Position numbers and translations under genes: made by a program. Source: Hydrogenophaga sp. (GTDB taxonomy: Bacteria; Pseudomonadota; Gammaproteobacteria; Burkholderiales; Burkholderiaceae_C). Taken from it: DNA of 46,401 bases. Each line of letters starts with the position of its first letter. Positions within the stretch are counted from its first letter, which is position 1. This document shows positions 42,786 through 46,401 of the stretch, in pieces. The stretch is from NCBI RefSeq assembly GCF_030158645.1, contig NZ_JAOASO010000088.1, positions 1-46,401 on the forward strand, written 5' to 3'. Below the pieces are notes generated by a model that saw only the letters and a program-made list of their open reading frames with translations, was not told the DNA's origin and made no database searches.

Positions 42786-43889
42786 ATGAAAAGCAATATC
42801 GATGCCACAAAAACTGTGTCACCCCCGATGGTGACCAGCACCGCGTGGCCACGCCCGCAACACCTGCCGGTTCGGCCCTGGCCGAGCCTGCATCGCATGG
42901 CCTGGCGCACCGTGGGCACACCGCAGGGCGAGCCCTGGCTGCTGCTGCACGGGGGGCCCGGCAGCAGTTGCCAGCCCGGCATGCTGAGGCCCTTCGACCT
43001 GTCAAGACAATGGGTGGTGGCGCCCGATCAGCGCGGTTGCGGCGCCTCATGTCCCCGGGGGCGCACCGCCGGCAACCACACGGCGGCGCTGGTGGCCGAC
43101 ATGGAAGCGCTGCGCGAACACCTGGGGCTGGAGCGCTGGTCGGTGCTGGCCGGCTCCTGGGGCACGGTGGTGGCTTTGGCTTACACGCTGGCGCATCCGC
43201 AGCGCGTGCAGCGCCTGGTGTTGCGCGGTGCGTTTGCACTGAGCCGGCGCGAGGTGGGCGGCCTGCTGTTGCCCTCGTCGCGCGTGCGACAGTCGCTCGG
43301 CTGGGGCGCTTTGTGGCCTGTTTCACGGGGCGCTGTTTTGCCCGTGGCGTTGCAGCGGCTGACACAACTGATTCAAAGTGGAACACCCGGTGTTGCATCG
43401 CTGCGCGCTGCGCGCGGCTGGGGTCTGCTGGAAACCGCGTCGGCTGCCCGCAGCCAGCGGCGCAGCCTGCGCCACGCAGCCCTCGACACGCCGGGTCTGG
43501 CGGCCTCCATCCGGCGCGAATGGGCGTCGCTGCGCAAGGCCGAAAAGCGCGCCGTCGCCCGGTTGAAGAAGCCCGGGAAAACCCGCGGTGACCGCCAAGC
43601 CTTCGCCAAATTCCGCGTCCAGGCGCACTACCTGCGCCACCGGGGTTTCGTGCGCGCGGGCCAGCTCGATCGGGGTGTGTTGCAGGCCGCCCGTCAAGGC
43701 CTTCCGATGGACTGGGTGCATGGCCGCTTCGACGCCATCTGTCCTCCGGCCAACAGCCGGCGCTGGGCCGCGCTCGGCCGCGCCGCGGGTGGTGCGGTGT
43801 CGCACGTGGAGCCCCACAGCGGCCACCTGGGTCACGAGCCCGACATGTTGCCGGCCTTGCGCCGCAGCGTGCGCAGGACGCTGGCATGA
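42786..43889 (+). CDS. Alpha/beta hydrolase (prolyl aminopeptidase-like) beside pqqA
   Basis: An alpha/beta-hydrolase of up to 367 residues. The catalytic parts are the oxyanion motif HGGPGSSCQPG, the nucleophile GSWGT, the acid in GRFDAICPP and the histidine in HSGHLGHE, the order of the proline iminopeptidase group. The start is unsure: ATG 42786 lies inside the pqqA promoter region and has no ribosome site; ATG 42828 or a later one may be used. A peptidase next to pqqA could help release amino acids from the cross-linked PqqA peptide, a step done elsewhere by PqqF/PqqG proteases, but this is inference. Confidence 0.83.
   Translation: MKSNIDATKTVSPPMVTSTAWPRPQHLPVRPWPSLHRMAWRTVGTPQGEPWLLLHGGPGSSCQPGMLRPFDLSRQWVVAPDQRGCGASCPRGRTAGNHTAALVADMEALREHLGLERWSVLAGSWGTVVALAYTLAHPQRVQRLVLRGAFALSRREVGGLLLPSSRVRQSLGWGALWPVSRGAVLPVALQRLTQLIQSGTPGVASLRAARGWGLLETASAARSQRRSLRHAALDTPGLAASIRREWASLRKAEKRAVARLKKPGKTRGDRQAFAKFRVQAHYLRHRGFVRAGQLDRGVLQAARQGLPMDWVHGRFDAICPPANSRRWAALGRAAGGAVSHVEPHSGHLGHEPDMLPALRRSVRRTLA
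42792..42807 (-). promoter_or_regulatory. Sigma-54 (-24/-12) promoter of pqqA
   Basis: On the minus strand TGGCATCGATATTGCT fits TGGCAY-N5-TTGCW with GG and GC ten bases apart. The predicted start near 42781 leaves a leader of about 70 bases before pqqA. Confidence 0.75.
42818..42835. promoter_or_regulatory. Possible activator site next to the pqqA promoter
   Basis: A perfect palindrome GTCACC-CCCGAT-GGTGAC lies just upstream of the -24 element of pqqA. Its GTCAC/GTGAC arms match those of the site before the alcohol dehydrogenase (31977), but with a spacer two bases longer, and it is unusually close to the promoter. Confidence 0.5.
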
Positions 43890-44887
43890 CGGGCCTTCGC
43901 GGCGTGTGGGTTGCGCTGGTGGTCGCACTGCTGGCGGGCTGCGCTTCGAGCGCCCGGCAGCCCGACTGCAGCATGGCGAACGCGGTGCCTTGGCGGGTGG
44001 TCTCACCCGGCGTGTGGGTGTGGCTGCCCGAGTCCACGGGCGAGATTTCGACCGCCAATGCGGGCCATGTGGTGCCCACCTCGGTGGTGGTCTCGGGCAA
44101 TCAGGCCCTGGTGATCGACCCCGGCCCGAGCCACCGTCACGGCTTGCGCGTGCGCGATTCGCTGGCCTGCCGCTTCGGTGCGCAGGTGCGCGCCGTGGTC
44201 AACACCCACGCCCACGCCGAGAATGTGCTGGCGAACTCGGCGTTTGCCGATGCGCTTTCGGCGGGGCAGCTCGAGATCCTGTCCAGCGATGGCACGCGCA
44301 GCGCCATGCAGCAGCGCTGCCCGGCCTGCCTGGCCAGCCTGAGCGAACGCGCGGGCGGGGACGCCATGGTGGGCACGCGCATCGTGTGGCCCAGCCGCGT
44401 GCTGCAGGCTGGTGAAGTCTTGCGCATCGGCGCACACCGGCTGCGCGTCTTGCCTCCCGCTCCGGGGCACACCGAAAGCGATCTGGTGCTGTGGGACGAG
44501 ACCAGCCGCGTGGTCTGGGCCGGCGGGCTGGTGTACGAGCGGCGCCTGCCCGAGCTCGCGCAGGGCGGGGTGGACGTGTGGTTGGCGGCGCTGGACCGCC
44601 TGGCCGCGCTCCAGCCGCGCCATGTGATCGGCAATGCCGTGTCCAGCGCACAGGACCCGCACTCGTTGCCGCCGGCCATGGTGGCCACCCGCGCCTACCT
44701 GGCCGATTTGCGCGCAGCGGTGCTCAACGCCATGGACGAAGGCCGCTACGCGGGCGAGACCGGCGCGATCGACATGTCGGCCTACCAAGACTGGGCCGGC
44801 TACGCGCAGCGGCAGGGCTTCAACCTGCAGCGTGCATGGCGGGAGATGGAGCCGGTGTGGATGGAGCGCAGCCCCACCACGCGGTGA
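43886..44887 (+). CDS. Quinoprotein relay system zinc metallohydrolase 2
   Basis: A 333-residue metallo-beta-lactamase-fold lipoprotein: lipobox LLAGC, metal motif NTHAHAENVLAN (HxHxEN, where canonical proteins have HxHxDH), then PGHTESDLVLW. It belongs to the second zinc hydrolase group of quinoprotein clusters. ATGA overlap with the hydrolase gene shows co-translation. Substrate unknown. Confidence 0.86.
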   Translation: MTGLRGVWVALVVALLAGCASSARQPDCSMANAVPWRVVSPGVWVWLPESTGEISTANAGHVVPTSVVVSGNQALVIDPGPSHRHGLRVRDSLACRFGAQVRAVVNTHAHAENVLANSAFADALSAGQLEILSSDGTRSAMQQRCPACLASLSERAGGDAMVGTRIVWPSRVLQAGEVLRIGAHRLRVLPPAPGHTESDLVLWDETSRVVWAGGLVYERRLPELAQGGVDVWLAALDRLAALQPRHVIGNAVSSAQDPHSLPPAMVATRAYLADLRAAVLNAMDEGRYAGETGAIDMSAYQDWAGYAQRQGFNLQRAWREMEPVWMERSPTTR

Positions 44888-44890
44888 GGC

Positions 44891-46401
44891 TCAGTTGAGC
44901 AGGTCCGGCGGTAGCTGGTCTTTCTTGCGGTAGATGGTGTTGCGCGAGACGCCCAGCGCCTTGGCCGCTGCCGACACATTGCCCTTGTGCAGGCGCAGCA
45001 TCTGCGCCATGGCGCCGAGCGCCACGTCCTGCAGCCTCTGCCCTTCGGTGCCGACCTCCGCCACCGGTTCCGGCGTGTGGCCGGCCGGTGCAGCGTCCAC
45101 CGGCACCACGATCGGCGCCGCTGGTGCCACCGAGGGAGCCATCACCGCTTCGTGGTCCAGCTCTTCCAGAAAGTCGTCGGGCAGGTGGCTCATGTCGATC
45201 ACGCCCCCCTGACCGACCATCACCACCGCCGTGCGCAGCAGGTTGTGCAGCTGGCGGAAGTTGCCAGGCCAGGCGTAGCGCTTGAACAGGTCCATCACCG
45301 GCGCCGACACGCCCACCGGCTGGCTGCCCTCGCTCAGCGCCAGCAGGATCTTCTGCACCACGAGCTCGAAGTCACTGCGTTCGCGCAGCGCGGGCAGGCG
45401 CACCACCAGGCCGTTGAGGCGGTAGTACAGGTCTTCGCGGAAGTCACCCCGCGCGATCATGTCCTTGAGGTTCTTGTGCGTGGCGCTCACCACCGCCACA
45501 TCGACCTCGACCTCCTTGCCAGCGCCCAGCGGGCTGACCTTGCGCTCCTGCAACACCCGCAGCAACCGCGCCTGCAGGTGCTTGGGCATGTCGCCGATCT
45601 CGTCGAGGAAGAGCGTGCCGCCGTGGGCCTGCAGGATCTTGCCGATGGAGCCCTTCTTGCGCGCGCCGGTGAAGGCGCCTTCTTCATAGCCGAAGAGCTC
45701 GGACTCGATCAGCGTGTCCGGGATGGAGGCGCAGTTGACCGACACGAAGGGTTGGGCCGCGCGGGTCGAATCACCGTGGATGGCTTGCGCGAGCAGGTCC
45801 TTGCCGGTGCCGGTTTCGCCCAGGATCATGATGGGGATGTCGCGCCCGCTGACCATGCGCAGCTTGTGGATCACCGAGGTCACCTGCGCGTCGCCGGTGT
45901 CCAGGTAGTGCAGCGAGGAGAACTGCATCTTTTTGCCCGTCTGTCTGAGGGGTTCGGGCCCGGGTTGGGCCGCGGCGGGTGAGGCCGGTGCCTGCGGTGC
46001 CTGGGGCTGGGCAGGTGCCTCGCCCGTGTGGGTGCCGGGTTTGGCGGCCCACATGTTGGAGGCTTTGAGCTTGACCCGGCACCACACCGACACGCCGTTG
46101 TGCATGCACAGCTGTTTGGGGTTGGGCGTGGCGCCGCCGAAGAGCTCGAACAGGGCCGAGACCGGCAGGCCGAACAGCGAGGAGAAGGTGTGGGCCTTGA
46201 GCGCACTGAACGGCAGGCCGATCTGGAACTGCGCGCTGCGGTTGGCCGAGAGAAAGCGGCCCTCGGGCGAGAACACCGCGATGCCCTCGACCAGCGTGCC
46301 CAGAAACTCCGAACGGGTGTGGAAGTGGATGCGGATCGCCTTGGGAAAGATGTCGGCGAACATGTGGTTCTCGATCATCTGCGCCGACATGCGCACCAGC
46401 G
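44891..46401 (-). CDS. Sigma-54-dependent activator (AcoR-like), partial
   Basis: At least 503 residues; the N-terminus lies beyond the window. Order: end of a probable GAF sensor, a PAS domain (about 25-120 of the visible part), a Pro/Ala linker, an AAA+ domain with GETGTGKD, the sigma-54 contact loop GAFTGA and FLDEIGDMPKHLQ, a second Pro/Ala linker and a Fis-type helix-turn-helix (GNVSAAAKALGVSRNTIYRK). AcoR-type regulators activate alcohol and acetoin catabolism. Three sigma-54 promoters in the neighbouring island make it the likely regulator. Tail-to-tail with the metallohydrolase gene. Confidence 0.94.
   Translation of the reverse strand, partial: LVRMSAQMIENHMFADIFPKAIRIHFHTRSEFLGTLVEGIAVFSPEGRFLSANRSAQFQIGLPFSALKAHTFSSLFGLPVSALFELFGGATPNPKQLCMHNGVSVWCRVKLKASNMWAAKPGTHTGEAPAQPQAPQAPASPAAAQPGPEPLRQTGKKMQFSSLHYLDTGDAQVTSVIHKLRMVSGRDIPIMILGETGTGKDLLAQAIHGDSTRAAQPFVSVNCASIPDTLIESELFGYEEGAFTGARKKGSIGKILQAHGGTLFLDEIGDMPKHLQARLLRVLQERKVSPLGAGKEVEVDVAVVSATHKNLKDMIARGDFREDLYYRLNGLVVRLPALRERSDFELVVQKILLALSEGSQPVGVSAPVMDLFKRYAWPGNFRQLHNLLRTAVVMVGQGGVIDMSHLPDDFLEELDHEAVMAPSVAPAAPIVVPVDAAPAGHTPEPVAEVGTEGQRLQDVALGAMAQMLRLHKGNVSAAAKALGVSRNTIYRKKDQLPPDLLN

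Noticed and set aside
42637..44100. A 487-codon minus-strand frame ending at the pqqA stop
   Set aside because: Only the last 24 codons are pqqA; the rest is antisense to the hydrolase and metallohydrolase genes and is Arg/Pro-rich, as expected of a shadow.
1..46401. CRISPR array, tRNA or rRNA genes, insertion sequences or prophage genes
   Set aside because: No regularly spaced repeats, cloverleaf sequences, transposase or integrase reading frames were found on either strand.

Overview
The window is a GC-rich, densely packed stretch of a bacterial chromosome. Codon use, the many ATGA/GTGA start-stop overlaps and the gene families (Bug-type solute receptor, GcvA-like LysR, lone PQQ-alcohol-dehydrogenase cluster) point to a betaproteobacterium of the Burkholderiales, most like Comamonadaceae such as Hydrogenophaga. 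That assignment is inference; no rRNA or other taxonomic marker is present.

Left part (1-11.2 kb): the last residues of a fasciclin-like protein and its terminator; a minus-strand five-gene operon for a divergent cbb3-type terminal oxidase (ccoN, ccoO, a single-haem membrane cytochrome c, an SCO1/SenC copper chaperone and a membrane protein); then unlinked small units: SOUL haem-binding protein, a lipoprotein, an EamA exporter with a pirin, a cyclase-family hydrolase with a LysR regulator, another lipoprotein and a PAP2 phosphatase.

Middle (11.2-25.1 kb): a decayed gene with two in-frame stops; a LysR regulator divergent from a three-gene operon for a four-carbon acid sugar (DUF1537 kinase, PdxA2-type dehydrogenase, and an unusual TIM-barrel/cupin fusion) with a palindromic T-N11-A site between them; a CPBP membrane protease; a phosphatidylserine synthase; and a signalling operon in which a NitT/TauT-like solute-binding protein without any transporter precedes a 1247-residue hybrid histidine kinase, a second receiver-kinase hybrid and a response regulator.

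Right part (25.1-46.4 kb): a complete PQQ-dependent alcohol oxidation island. It encodes the quinoprotein alcohol dehydrogenase, whose active-site Asp-Tyr-Asp motif predicts lanthanide use, its cytochrome c acceptor, the associated beta-propeller, ABC exporter, SoxYZ-like carrier and two zinc metallohydrolases, a catalase-like protein that has lost the distal histidine, pqqA and pqqBCDE, and a sigma-54-dependent activator (cut by the window edge). Directly after pqqE, in the same operon, lie four genes that include an ExbB/TolQ-like and an ExbD/TolR-like pair, which I regard as the best candidate for an undescribed accessory system.

Regulation of the island can be read from the DNA: near-consensus -24/-12 (sigma-54) promoters precede the dehydrogenase, the beta-propeller operon and pqqA, and GTCAC/GTGAC palindromes lie upstream of two of them. 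A terminator-like hairpin sits between pqqA and pqqB. Together these suggest one alcohol-responsive sigma-54 regulon controlled by the activator at the right end.
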